From NCBI GenBank assembly GCA_030266245.1, contig JAJDHP010000008.1, forward strand, positions 1-36,760: a stretch of DNA of 36,760 nt, given 5' to 3'. Each line of letters starts with the position of its first letter. Within the stretch, counting starts at the first letter, position 1. A program made the translations under genes and the position numbers. The notes beneath the pieces are model-generated. The model was not told the DNA's origin, made no database searches, and saw nothing but the letters and a program-made list of their open reading frames with translations. Of the stretch, positions 24,542-33,980 are shown piece by piece. This DNA is from Methanimicrococcus sp. OttesenSCG-928-J09. Lineage in GTDB: Archaea > Halobacteriota > Methanosarcinia > Methanosarcinales > Methanosarcinaceae.

Positions 24542-26551
24542 TCAACCGACCAAAGCCGCCGACTTTTCCATAATTTTCTTTTCGACCTGCTCAAATGTTT
24601 CATCCAAATTGGCGCTGCTGAATTGACTGTTGTAAAGCATAGCATAGAAGCCGTTTGCCGCCATCAGTTCATCATGATCGCCTTGTTCAATTATATTTCC
24701 TTTATTAATCACAAGAATCAAATCAGCATTCCTGACAGTTGACAGTCGGTGAGCGATGACAAAGCTCGTTCTGCCCTTCATAAGCGTCGTCATGGCATCT
24801 TTGATGTGAACCTCGGTCAGCGTGTCAACATTGCTTGTCGCCTCGTCTAAGAGCAGAATGACAGGATTTGAAAGGAAAGCTCTGGCGATTGTCAGCATTT
24901 GCTTCTGACCTTCGGAAATGTTGGAAGCATCTTCATTTATAACTGTATCATATCCTTGCGGCAGTTTTCTGATGAAAGCATCCGCGTAAGCCATTTCCGC
25001 GGCGCGAATGACTTCTTCTTCCGTCGCATCTTCGCGGCCGTAAGCAATGTTTTCGCGAACAGTGCCGTTAAACAGCCACGGGGTTTGAAGAACCATGCCG
25101 AAAAGGTTTCGAAGATCGTTTCGTTTCATTTTCGTAATGTCGGTGCCGTCAATTAAAATGCGGCCGCCGTCAATTTCATAAAAACGCATCAGAAGATTCA
25201 GAATTGTCGTCTTTCCGGCACCGGTCGGACCGACAATCGCAACCGATTCGCCGGGATAAATATCCAAATTCAAATCAGGAATAACAGGATTTCCGGGCTC
25301 GTAACCGAAAGCGACATGATCGAAAACAACCGCGCCTTTCGGGTCGGTAACAGAAACAGCATCTATGTCATCAGGCAATTCTTCCTCTTCGTCCAGAAGT
25401 TCGAAAACGTGTTCTGTTGAAGCCAACGTTGATTGAATCGTATTGATCACAGTTGAAATCTGCGTAATCGGCTGCGTAAACTGCTTGGAATACAAAATAA
25501 ACGATTGAACGTTGCCGATATTCATTGATCCTGCCAAAACAAAAAGACAGCCGATGATACAAACAAGAACATAACCGATGTTTTGAACGGAAAACAAAAT
25601 CGGCATCGCAATTCCTGAAATAAATTGAGATTTCCAACCGACCTCATACAATTCTTCATTAATCGAATCAAACTTTTCAGCGGATTTTTGTTCTCGCCCG
25701 AATGCTTTTACGATTTTGTGACCGGTATACATTTCTTCGATATGACCATTTAACGATGCCATTTTCTCCTGCTGCTGTTTAAAATACGGTTGGGATTTGC
25801 TGACAATCATCTTTGTCAAAACAGCCGATACCGGCAGAATCATAAAACAAATCAGAGTCAGCAGCGGATTCAGATAAAGCATAATCGCAATAATACCGAC
25901 AAGCGTAACTGTTGCCGAAATCAGCTGAACAACGCCCTGCTGAAGTGTATTGCTGATATTATCCACATCATTTAAAATGCGGCTCATAATTTCGCCGTGC
26001 GTATGCGTATCGTAATATTTCAAGCGCAAACGGGACAATTTTTCGCCGATTTCTTCCCTCAAATCAGAAACAACCGTTTGTGTAACGCCTGCCATGATAT
26101 ACTGCTGAACGTAAGCAAACAGAGAGCTGGCGACATACAGACCGCCCAGCATCAGCAGCATTTTAGCCAGCAGTGAAAAGTTAATCGCAATATGACCGCT
26201 TCCTGCACTGCCAACGCTGCTGACATCGCCGACACTGCCAACACTGCCGGCACTGCCAATATCAGCTGCACCGACAACGCCATCGAAAAGAACATTGATA
26301 ATTTCACCAATAACCAGCGGCGCCAGCACAGTAAAAGCTGTACTCAGAATTGCCATAATCAGAACAACTGCAATGCTGATGCGATGCGGTTTTAAATATA
26401 TGAGCAAGCGTTTTAATGTCGCTCTGAAATTTTTCGGCTTTTCAACAGCTCCCAAAAATCCGGGACCGCCGGCAGGACCTCTTCTGCGGCGGCCTGTTGC
26501 CGTTCTGTTTTGACCGGCGGTTTCTTTGGAAGAAATGGATTTTTCGCTCAT
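24542..26551 (-). CDS. Heterodimeric ABC exporter, subunit B (consensus-site NBD)
   Basis: A 669-residue ABC exporter half, a membrane domain then an ATPase domain. The N-terminus is basic and Arg-rich, followed by six membrane helices (about 50-370). Walker A is GPTGAGKTT (about 440-448) and Walker B ends in LLLDEATSN with the catalytic glutamate; the H-loop IAHRLST is intact. The signature reads ISEGQ in place of LSGGQ. Residues about 88-117, between the first two membrane helices, are a Gly/Ser/Val low-complexity insert. Its ATG overlaps the stop of the partner gene by four bases (ATGA), and GGTGGAGG sits in the partner's end, so the two are coupled. Likely drug or lipid export; substrate unknown. 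Confidence 0.9.
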   Translation of the reverse strand: MSEKSISSKETAGQNRTATGRRRRGPAGGPGFLGAVEKPKNFRATLKRLLIYLKPHRISIAVVLIMAILSTAFTVLAPLVIGEIINVLFDGVVGAADIGSAGSVGSVGDVSSVGSAGSGHIAINFSLLAKMLLMLGGLYVASSLFAYVQQYIMAGVTQTVVSDLREEIGEKLSRLRLKYYDTHTHGEIMSRILNDVDNISNTLQQGVVQLISATVTLVGIIAIMLYLNPLLTLICFMILPVSAVLTKMIVSKSQPYFKQQQEKMASLNGHIEEMYTGHKIVKAFGREQKSAEKFDSINEELYEVGWKSQFISGIAMPILFSVQNIGYVLVCIIGCLFVLAGSMNIGNVQSFILYSKQFTQPITQISTVINTIQSTLASTEHVFELLDEEEELPDDIDAVSVTDPKGAVVFDHVAFGYEPGNPVIPDLNLDIYPGESVAIVGPTGAGKTTILNLLMRFYEIDGGRILIDGTDITKMKRNDLRNLFGMVLQTPWLFNGTVRENIAYGREDATEEEVIRAAEMAYADAFIRKLPQGYDTVINEDASNISEGQKQMLTIARAFLSNPVILLLDEATSNVDTLTEVHIKDAMTTLMKGRTSFVIAHRLSTVRNADLILVINKGNIIEQGDHDELMAANGFYAMLYNSQFSSANLDETFEQVEKKIMEKSAALVG
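26200..26290. repeat. Low-complexity insert in ABC subunit B
   Basis: Degenerate 9-nt units (ACTGCCAAC-like) on the plus strand, encoding Gly/Ser/Val/Ala repeats (GSVGSV, SSVGSAGSG) between the first two membrane helices. Confidence 0.65.
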
Positions 26552-28479
26552 TGGACCGCCTCCACCTTTTTCTTTGAATCCGCAGATGAATCATTTGAGT
26601 CAGTTGAATCATTTGAATCAAAAATGTCGTTTGAATTGGTCAAATCAGCCGAAAATTCGGTTCCCTTTTGTGATTCGACAATCTCGCGGTAAACGCCGCA
26701 GTTTTCCATTAATTCGGAATCCGAACCGACGCCGACAATTTCACCGTTATCTAATACGATAATTTTAGCCACGTTTTTAATCGTTGCGACGCGCTGCGCG
26801 ACAATTAAAACGGTTGCGCCTTTGATTTCTGTATTCAGCGCTTGTCTGAGATTGGCATCGGTTTTGTAATCCAAGGCTGAAAAATTATCATCAAAAATAT
26901 AAATTTCAGGTCGGCCGGCAATCGCTCGCGCAATTGTTAAACGCTGTTTTTGTCCGCCGGAAACATTGGTGCCGCCTTGAGAGATATAAGAAGAAAGTCC
27001 TTCTTCCATATTTTCAACAAAATCAGAAGCTTGCGCGATTTCAAGCGCTTTCCAGATTTCCTCTTCAGTTGCATCCTCTTTGCCGTAACGAATATTATCG
27101 GCGATTGTTCCCGAAAACAAAACGGCGGTTTGATGCACGAATCCGACTTTTTTGCGAAGCGCCGACTGTTCAACATCACGGACATCTTTGCCGTCAACGC
27201 AAACAGAACCGCTTGCCACATCATAAAAGCGCGGAATCAGGCTGATTAAAGAAGTTTTCCCGGAACCGGTGCTGCCGATAACGGCAACAGTTTCGCCGCG
27301 GGAAACGGTAAATGAAATGTCTTTTAGAATTAATTTATCGGAATCACTGTATTTGAAACAAACATTTTTGAATTCAATTATCGGAACAGCTGACAGTTTT
27401 CCATCATTTTTATTATTGTCGTTGGTTCCATCATTTTTATTATTGTCGTTGGTTCCATCATTTTTATTATTGTCATCATTTCCGATGTTTCCGTTTTTTT
27501 CATCAAACGGTTGTGCGTTTGCAGGATCGCGAATCAGTGATTCGGTGTTCAATACTTCTAAAATGCGGTCGGCTGATACTTTCGCTCTCGGAATTATGAT
27601 GAAAATGAATGAAATCATGACAACCGACATCATAATCATTGTCACATACTGAATAAAAGCCATCATGTCACCGACAGTGAGGTGCTGAGATTCGATTTTG
27701 AAACTGCCGTACCACAAAACAGCGATGGTTGCAAGATTCATTAAGAACAGCATTCCCGGAAATAAAACGGCGGCAATACGATTGACTTTCAGTGAAATTG
27801 CTGTTAAATCGTCGTTGGCGGCGTTGTATTGTTTGTTGGCGGTTTCTTCTTTATTAAAAGCGCGAATGACACGAACACCGGTTAAGCGTTCTCTTAGAAT
27901 ACGGCTGACACCGTCTAATTTTCGCTGCATTTCCTGAACGAGCGGAATTATTTTGCGGGAAACAAAATAAACAAAAACGGCAAGCAGAGGAATGACTGCC
28001 AAAACCACCAGCGACATGCTGATGTCTTTATTCATCATTAGAATAATACTTCCTAAAAATGTCAGCGGCGCAACAACAACAACGCGCAGCAGCATCATAA
28101 TGACATTTTGAAGCTGATTGACATCGTTTGTTGTTCGCGTTACGAGTGTGGAAGTGCCGAACTGATCGAATTCTTCCAGTGAAAAATATTCGACTTTGTC
28201 AAATAAATCCTTTCGAAGCAGTTTTGAAAATCCGGCCGCTGTTTTGGATGTGAAATATCCGGCCGTGATTGAAAAGATCATACTGAAAACGGTGATGACG
28301 AGCATATAGGCGCCCATTTCATAAATGTAATCAATATCGCCGCCGACAATTCCGATATCGACCATTTTTGCCATTAAATCGGGTAAAAGAAGCTGTGTCA
28401 AACATTGAAGAAATATTAAAAAGACAGCAGCAAGAACAATAAAACGATATGGAAGAATATATTTTACCAATTTTTGCAT
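26548..28479 (-). CDS. Heterodimeric ABC exporter, subunit A (degenerate-site NBD)
   Basis: A 643-residue ABC exporter half, encoded first in a two-gene operon. Six membrane helices (about 15-300) precede the ATPase. Walker A is GSTGSGKTS (about 401) and the signature VSGGQ is intact. Walker B reads IFDDNFSALD, with aspartate for the catalytic glutamate, and the H-loop reads VAQRVAT, with glutamine for histidine. This matches TM287/288-type exporters in which one composite ATP site is degenerate. The linker (about 330-362) has three nine-residue NNKNDGTND units from a 27-nt repeat. The C-terminus is a Ser/Asn/Asp repeat tail. The ATG at 28477-28479 follows GTGATTTA. Confidence 0.9.
   Translation of the reverse strand: MQKLVKYILPYRFIVLAAVFLIFLQCLTQLLLPDLMAKMVDIGIVGGDIDYIYEMGAYMLVITVFSMIFSITAGYFTSKTAAGFSKLLRKDLFDKVEYFSLEEFDQFGTSTLVTRTTNDVNQLQNVIMMLLRVVVVAPLTFLGSIILMMNKDISMSLVVLAVIPLLAVFVYFVSRKIIPLVQEMQRKLDGVSRILRERLTGVRVIRAFNKEETANKQYNAANDDLTAISLKVNRIAAVLFPGMLFLMNLATIAVLWYGSFKIESQHLTVGDMMAFIQYVTMIMMSVVMISFIFIIIPRAKVSADRILEVLNTESLIRDPANAQPFDEKNGNIGNDDNNKNDGTNDNNKNDGTNDNNKNDGKLSAVPIIEFKNVCFKYSDSDKLILKDISFTVSRGETVAVIGSTGSGKTSLISLIPRFYDVASGSVCVDGKDVRDVEQSALRKKVGFVHQTAVLFSGTIADNIRYGKEDATEEEIWKALEIAQASDFVENMEEGLSSYISQGGTNVSGGQKQRLTIARAIAGRPEIYIFDDNFSALDYKTDANLRQALNTEIKGATVLIVAQRVATIKNVAKIIVLDNGEIVGVGSDSELMENCGVYREIVESQKGTEFSADLTNSNDIFDSNDSTDSNDSSADSKKKVEAVQ
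27399..27479. repeat. 27-nt tandem repeat inside ABC subunit A
   Basis: Two identical 27-nt units (27399-27425, 27426-27452) and a slightly diverged third, each starting TTCCATCATTTTTATTATTG. They encode an Asn/Lys/Asp-rich linker between the membrane and ATPase domains. Confidence 0.85.
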
Positions 28480-28664
28480 TTAAATCACGGCGGATGATAA
28501 TTTTAAGAGCTTAAGAGTAATTCAGTAATCTAAAAAGAATACATAAGAAAATACATAAGAATAATACATAAGAAGATAGAAATGAATTTGAATTCATGAA
28601 ACTATTTAAAAGTGATTTTAAAAATATTTTTCAAACTATTTTTGAATAAAAAAGAAAGGATAAT

Positions 28665-29393
28665 ATGAATTTTGAAACATGGAGCCCGTTTTATCAAACC
28701 ATTTTAAATCGGTTCGAATTTTCGGAAGAAAAGGATGTCAAAACGACTGTTTGGCTTTCAAAAGTCACCGAAAATATAAAAACAACATCAGTGGGCGAAT
28801 CAATTGAATCTATAAAATCGATCTTAAATGCTGTAATTCAAGGAAAACGAATTGTTATCTGCGGAAACGCGCCTTCTCTTGAAAGTGAATTTTTAACATA
28901 TTTGAATGAATACGGCACGGAAAATGAAATTTATATTGCGGCGGACGGTGCCGCGACAGTTTTGCTTAAAACCGGAAAAGTGCCTGACATTATTGTAACG
29001 GATTTGGACGGCAGACATCCGAATGACGCGATTAAAGAAATTGAAGCGGCCGATAAAGGCGCTCTTCTTTTGATTCACGCGCACGGCGACAATTTAGATA
29101 AACTGGAAAAATATCTGCCTGCCTTTTCCGATAAAATTGAAAAAAATAAAGCGATTCCGACGTGCCAATGTCGGCCGACTGATTATGTTTATAATTTCGG
29201 CGGATTTACCGACGGTGACCGTTGTGTTTTTTTGGCAGATGAATTCGGTGCCGAAAGCATGATTTTGCTTGGTTTTGACTTTGATGATCCAGATGTTTCG
29301 CCTCTTAAAAAGAAAAAACTGGAATGCGCCAAGCAGCTAATTCAGATGATTCAAAAGAAAAATTCAGGAATCAAATTTTTTGATGAAATTTGA
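28665..29393 (+). CDS. mptE: 6-hydroxymethyl-7,8-dihydropterin pyrophosphokinase, MptE type
   Basis: Archaeal pyrophosphokinase in tetrahydromethanopterin synthesis, transferring diphosphate from ATP to 6-hydroxymethyl-dihydropterin. The 242-residue length fits MptE (COG1634/DUF115). Motifs are GNAPSLE (67-73), a DGA turn at 94-96 and TDLDG (112-116), as in that family, with a following HAHGD. It is divergent from the ABC exporter operon, and the ATG at 28665 follows AAAGGA. No other pterin gene is nearby. It is a methanogen/methylotroph marker for the window. Confidence 0.9.
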   Translation: MNFETWSPFYQTILNRFEFSEEKDVKTTVWLSKVTENIKTTSVGESIESIKSILNAVIQGKRIVICGNAPSLESEFLTYLNEYGTENEIYIAADGAATVLLKTGKVPDIIVTDLDGRHPNDAIKEIEAADKGALLLIHAHGDNLDKLEKYLPAFSDKIEKNKAIPTCQCRPTDYVYNFGGFTDGDRCVFLADEFGAESMILLGFDFDDPDVSPLKKKKLECAKQLIQMIQKKNSGIKFFDEI

Positions 29394-29429
29394 AAAATTA
29401 ATAAAATGAGGGATGTTTTTCATCATATT

Positions 29430-29828
29430 GATGAAAATGATGGCAATCGCTCGCGCGGGCAACTGTTCAATAACAGGATAATAAGGGGCAACTGTAAAAA
29501 ACGAAAAATAAAGGCAGCCGTGCCGGCACGCGTTCGGCGGGTGCATAATTATAAAATAAAAAAGTAAAATAATAATAATAAAAAAAAAGTAAAACAATTA
29601 GGTTTCTTTTTGCGGCGGCAGCCGCTAAAAATCGCGTAAGCGATTTTTCATAAACACCGCCCTCCCACTGCAAGCTGTAACCTGACTCCAATCGGTAACA
29701 GATACCTGACTCCAAGTGGTAATTAGTTTTGCATAGGCAGGTGCATATAGTAATAAAAATGTAAAAATCAGACTTTTGTTTTAACGTTTTTTGAAAAAAT
29801 GATGCGGCCTGCGCACGCGGCGGCAGCA
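29430..29828 (-). repeat. Composite element, copy at 29.6 kb
   Basis: Reverse-oriented and bracketed by CG-rich modules (GCAATCGCTCGCGCGGGC at 29443-29460; GATGCGGCCTGCGCACGCGG at 29801-29820). A diverged 57-nt-type element ends with CACGCGTTCGGCGGGTGCAT at 29529-29548. HP2 has arms GCGGC (29612-29616) and GCCGC (29621-29625). HP1 has arms AAAATCGC (29628-29635) and GCGATTTT (29640-29647), with a four-base loop GTAA. About three 24-nt units run 29648-29718, then the TTAGTTTTGCATAGGCAGG leader (about 29726-29744). The rest of the 29394-30020 gap is the promoter of the next gene. Confidence 0.83.
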
Positions 29829-29894
29829 GAATAAAATAATCCCCAAATATCAAAAAATTACAATAAAATTTCTTTTAAATTTTCAGTCTTGCAG

Positions 29895-30020
29895 GATTTA
29901 AATATAAATACAATGGGTGCTACTTCATAAGTGTTATAGTAATTATGGTTATTATCGTTATAATTAGTTTATTTTTTGTTTTTATGATTGAATTATATTT
30001 CATTCGGGACTGAAAGAAAA
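29895..30020 (+). promoter_or_regulatory. DUF373 gene promoter
   Basis: A TATA-type element, TTTAAATATAAATAC, is at 29897-29911. The start codon lies about 110 bp further on. No strong ribosome site is visible before the ATG at 30021. Confidence 0.4.
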
Positions 30021-31256
30021 ATGGATACACTTGTTATTTGTATTGACAGGGATAACGATCTCGGAGAAAAAGCGAAAGTGATTACGCCTGTTGTCGGACG
30101 CGGCGCAAATATTGCGGCTGCGGTCAGCTTGGCGACTGTTGATCCCGAAGACTCCGATACGAACACGATTTTCGGCGGCATCCGTATTTTAGACGAACTT
30201 CGAAGCCTCGGCGTTGACGCCGAAATTGTTTCGTTTGCCGGCGATAAAAATGTCGGCACAATTTCGGATAAAAAAATTGCCGACCAATTGGATGAATTTT
30301 TGGAAAAGCAGGATGTTAAAAGCGCTGTTTTCGTATCCGACGGCGCTGAAGATGAATCTTTAATTCCTTTAGTTCAATCCCGTGTCAAAGTGGATTCGGT
30401 TCAAAGAATAGTGGTCATGCAGAGTGAAAACTTAGAAAGTACCTACTACATGATTAAAACGTTCTTAAAAGACCCGAAATTTTTGCAAACATTTTTCGTT
30501 CCCATAGGCTTGGCGCTCATCATTTACGCCCTTGCCATGGCGACAAATAACCCGCAGTGGGCAATTATCGGCACCTTTTTGGTTGTCGGCGGCTACATGA
30601 TTCTGCGCGCTTATTCCCTGAATGACAAAATCGTCCTCGGCTGGACCGAACTTAAAAAATCGTTCCATACGCATCGGCTCGCTTTTGTAACAACGATTGC
30701 GGCGATTCTTCTTTTCGTAGTCGGAACAATCATCGGCATTATCAGCGTTTGGAATATTTCAGGGCTTGAAATCAGTTATTACGGATTTATATTGTCATCC
30801 CTGTTTGTCAAGAAAGCAATTCTTTGGTACGCAGCTTCCATTTTCGTGTATTTGATCGGTAAAATCTTTGACATGATTTATGAAAAGAAAGAATACCAAA
30901 ATTATGTCATCGAAATGCTGTTCGCGCTTTCCGCAACTCTTTTGTTCTGGAGCGCAAGCAGTTACGTTCTTTCGGTAACATATCCTGAAACGGAGTATGT
31001 ATTCCCGGTTGCTTACTTCATTTACAGCGTTGTTTTGGCTGTCATTATCGCGCTGACCGGCATTTATTTCTCGGTCACCCAAAAACCCGCTGTTGAAGAA
31101 GAAAACGCAGAACCGAAAAAAGAGAAAAAGAAAGCCGAAAAAACAATTACAGTTAAAGACGAAACCGATATCGATGAAGAAGAACCGGAAGAGGAAGAAG
31201 AAATTATTTCCGAACCCGTTAAAATCAAGATTGGAATCAGAAGCGGCAAAGAATAA
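30021..31256 (+). CDS. DUF373 membrane protein
   Basis: A 411-residue archaeal membrane protein of the DUF373 family; function unknown. Residues 1-140 are soluble, with a strand-rich start (MDTLVICIDRDNDLG, then VVGRGANIAAAVSLATVDPEDSDTN), resembling a nucleotide- or ligand-binding fold. About 150-355 has some six membrane helices. The tail is highly charged, Lys-rich then Glu-rich (EEEPEEEEE-like), and likely cytosolic. A longer frame begins at a TTG (29988), but the ATG at 30021 opens the conserved start and is preferred. It sits alone between two repeat-rich gaps. Confidence 0.85.
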   Translation: MDTLVICIDRDNDLGEKAKVITPVVGRGANIAAAVSLATVDPEDSDTNTIFGGIRILDELRSLGVDAEIVSFAGDKNVGTISDKKIADQLDEFLEKQDVKSAVFVSDGAEDESLIPLVQSRVKVDSVQRIVVMQSENLESTYYMIKTFLKDPKFLQTFFVPIGLALIIYALAMATNNPQWAIIGTFLVVGGYMILRAYSLNDKIVLGWTELKKSFHTHRLAFVTTIAAILLFVVGTIIGIISVWNISGLEISYYGFILSSLFVKKAILWYAASIFVYLIGKIFDMIYEKKEYQNYVIEMLFALSATLLFWSASSYVLSVTYPETEYVFPVAYFIYSVVLAVIIALTGIYFSVTQKPAVEEENAEPKKEKKKAEKTITVKDETDIDEEEPEEEEEIISEPVKIKIGIRSGKE

Positions 31257-31339
31257 AACTTTACTTTTTTTATTTTTATTATTTTTAAATTAAAAGCGAG
31301 CGGATGCTTTTTGATTTTTCAAAAGTGTACCGGAATTTC

Positions 31340-31565
31340 ACAGATTTTGAAAAAATGATGCGATTCACGCGCGCGGGATGCTGCCTGCTACAGAGCTAAT
31401 ATTGTGGCGAGGTATAACTGATACCGGCAAACGGAAACGGTAGGTAGCTGTAGAAATTAGTTTTGCATGGGTAGGTAGATGTAATAAAAATAGAAATGAA
31501 AAAGTGTTTGGAATTTTATAAATTATGAAAAAATGCAGCGGCTCGCGCGCGGGGACCATGCTGAG
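31340..31565 (-). repeat. Two CG-rich modules flanking a diverged leader, 31.4 kb
   Basis: Module 1 is GATGCGATTCACGCGCGCGG (31357-31376) and module 2 is GCAGCGGCTCGCGCGCGGGG (31534-31553), in the same orientation. Between them are CAAACGGAAACGGTAGGTAG and TTAGTTTTGCATGGGTAGG, matching the 57-nt element and the leader. No 24-nt array, HP1 or HP2 is present. It fills most of the 31257-31661 gap. Confidence 0.65.
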
Positions 31566-31661
31566 AGTAAACAGAAGAAGCAATAAAGAAAATAACAGCA
31601 AATAGTGAATTTAATGGGAATGAGAAATGAAAAATGAATTAAATGGAAATAAGAAAGAAGT

Positions 31662-33980
31662 TTAAAGGACTTCTTTCCATTTGTCAATATTTTTCGTACT
31701 GATGCCTGTTTTTTGTGCTAAAATTGCAGTATCTGCGGCAGACAAATCTGCTAAAGTCATAACGCCGGCATCATTGAGTTTTTGAAGTGATGCTTCGCCA
31801 AGTCCTTTGATGTCAGAAAGTTCGGTTGGATTTGCGGCTTTGGCTTCTCTTTCGGCTTTTGCGGCTTCTTTTTCCTTTTTAATGCGCTTGGCGCGCTCGG
31901 CAGATGTTTCGGCAACGATACCGTTTTTCTCATCTTCTTCGAGCTTCTTCTGCCACTCGATAAAATTACATTGCGGGCAGCCGAGTTCCCACGGGCGTTT
32001 GCCGTCCGTAATAATTTTGATTTTATACATTTGGTGCTCATCACACATTTTATCGGTAACGACAACCTGTCCGGTTCTCGGGACCGGCAGTGAGAAACTG
32101 CATTCCGGATAACCGTTGCAGCCGATAAAGCGGGCGCCTTTTTTAGATTTACGAATGCTTAAATCAGAGCCGCAGCATTGACATTTTCCGACGATTCTGT
32201 CCTCGCGAAGACCGGACTGAAGTGAGCGGCCGATATCCTCGTGATTCTTTTCCAGTTCATCGAAAATCTTGTTCAGCATTTCACGCGATTCTTTTAAAAC
32301 ATCGGCTTCCGTGATTTTACCTTCGGAAATTTTATCCATATCCGTTTCCAGCTGTTTTGTCATATCCGGCTTGACAATCGTCGGCGCGTATTCTTCCAGC
32401 GTGTCAATCACAGAATAAGCCATATTTGTCGGCTGAAGCGGATTGCCGTGAATATAATAGCGTGACACAAGCTTGTTGATAATATCAGCGCGCGTTGCTT
32501 TGGTACCGATTCCCATGTCATCCATCACACGAATTAAGCGTCCCTGACCGTAACGGCTGGGCGGCTGCGTTTCTTTATCAAACAATTCTTTGTTTGTAAT
32601 TTTTAAAACATCGCCTTCTTGAAGATGCGGCAAAACGCGGTCTTCGGGCTTATTGTAAGGATAATACCAGCGCCAGCCTTCTTCTGTTAAGCGGGAACCG
32701 TTGCTTTTGAAATCTTCACTGTTGATGTCGATTTCAACTTTCAGTGTATCCCATTCAGCTTCGCCTGCAAATGTTGCAAAGAAGCGGCGGACAACGAGTT
32801 CATAAATTTTCCACTCATCTTCTTTAATTTCAGAACGCTTGGCAGGTGCCACAGGATGGATCGGCGGGTGAGCCGGATCTTCTTTTTTGCCCTGTGTCGG
32901 ATGTAAACCTTCTTTATCCGCTTTTTTAAGCAGCGCTTTTGCGTATTCGTCAAATTCAGTTCCGACAAACATCTCAATAAGTGAGCGCAGCTCCAAACTT
33001 TCCGGATAAATTGTACTGTCCGTTCTCGGATAAGATAAATAGCCGGCTTCGTAAAGCGTTTGATACATGCGTTTTGCATTGTTGACAGAAATACCGACAG
33101 CGTTGGCCGCCACATAGAATTCTGTTGTGTTAAACGGAATCGGAGGCTTTTCTTTGCGCTGCTTCGCTTCAATGCTTTTAATTTTGGCGTCGCCGCCGAC
33201 AATTACATTTGAATAAACGCGCTCAGCGATTTCTTTTTCATAAATGCGGTTGGTATGATATTCAGCAATAAAAGATTCTTTAGAGCCTGTTTCAAGCATG
33301 GTTTCAATTTCCCAATATTCAACAGGAATGAAGGCTTCTCTTTCTTTTTCACGCTCGACGATTAACGCCAATGTCGGCGATTGGACGCGGCCGACAGATA
33401 AAAACAATTTTCCAAGGCGACCGGCACAGAGAGAAATATAGCGTGTTAAAGCAGCACCCCAAACCAAATCAATGACTTCGCGCGCATGACCGGCATCTGC
33501 CAGATCAAAGTTGACGGTTGTCAGATTATCAAAAGCGTGTTTAATATCTTTGGGCGTAATGGCGCTGTAAAGTGCGCGGTTGAATTTAACGTCAGGATTA
33601 ACGGATTGAACCAAATTCAATGCTTCGACGCCGATTAATTCCCCTTCTCGGTCGTAGTCAGTTGCGATTGTAACAAGATCGGCGTTTTTACCGAGAACTT
33701 TGAGCGCCGTGACAATTTTTTTGTTGGTTGTAATCGGCACAATTTCGGCATCAATTAAATCTCTGGCCGAATTTTTTTGCCAATTATTATACTGATTCGG
33801 AAAATCAATACCGACAACGTGTCCGCTGAGACCCATAACAATTGCCGAATCATCGTTATAAGTAAACTCGTACGTCTCGATGCCCAGTTTCGGGTAGCGC
33901 ACTTTTTTAACTTTGTTTTCCGAAAGAATCGCTGCGATACGCTTTGCAGCGGTTTCTTTTTCCGTGATGATAAGATACAT
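31662..33980 (-). CDS. topA: DNA topoisomerase I (type IA)
   Basis: Relaxes negative supercoils through a transient covalent link to DNA. A 772-residue type IA enzyme: the Toprim domain has the metal site DYDREGE (108-114), and the active tyrosine is Tyr317 in GYLSYPRTDS. HGNPLQPTNMAY and GTKATRADII are family landmarks. The C-terminal half has a topoisomerase-type zinc finger (CQCCGSDLSIRKSKKGARF with CNGYPEC), a second cysteine set (CDEHQMY to CPQC), a charged coiled stretch, and a helix-hairpin-helix end (LSDIKGLGEASLQKLNDAGV). The ATG at 33978-33980 has GGAGC upstream. A TATA-like site lies near 34085. Confidence 0.95.
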   Translation of the reverse strand: MYLIITEKETAAKRIAAILSENKVKKVRYPKLGIETYEFTYNDDSAIVMGLSGHVVGIDFPNQYNNWQKNSARDLIDAEIVPITTNKKIVTALKVLGKNADLVTIATDYDREGELIGVEALNLVQSVNPDVKFNRALYSAITPKDIKHAFDNLTTVNFDLADAGHAREVIDLVWGAALTRYISLCAGRLGKLFLSVGRVQSPTLALIVEREKEREAFIPVEYWEIETMLETGSKESFIAEYHTNRIYEKEIAERVYSNVIVGGDAKIKSIEAKQRKEKPPIPFNTTEFYVAANAVGISVNNAKRMYQTLYEAGYLSYPRTDSTIYPESLELRSLIEMFVGTEFDEYAKALLKKADKEGLHPTQGKKEDPAHPPIHPVAPAKRSEIKEDEWKIYELVVRRFFATFAGEAEWDTLKVEIDINSEDFKSNGSRLTEEGWRWYYPYNKPEDRVLPHLQEGDVLKITNKELFDKETQPPSRYGQGRLIRVMDDMGIGTKATRADIINKLVSRYYIHGNPLQPTNMAYSVIDTLEEYAPTIVKPDMTKQLETDMDKISEGKITEADVLKESREMLNKIFDELEKNHEDIGRSLQSGLREDRIVGKCQCCGSDLSIRKSKKGARFIGCNGYPECSFSLPVPRTGQVVVTDKMCDEHQMYKIKIITDGKRPWELGCPQCNFIEWQKKLEEDEKNGIVAETSAERAKRIKKEKEAAKAEREAKAANPTELSDIKGLGEASLQKLNDAGVMTLADLSAADTAILAQKTGISTKNIDKWKEVL

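Noticed and set aside
26548-28479. ABC subunit A as inactive because Walker B and H-loop residues are changed
   Set aside because: The changes match the known asymmetric heterodimer pattern and the partner supplies an intact site.
29467-29853. 128-codon minus-strand frame at 29.5-29.8 kb
   Set aside because: It runs through the composite element and contains the repeat-derived HLESG and RLESG segments.
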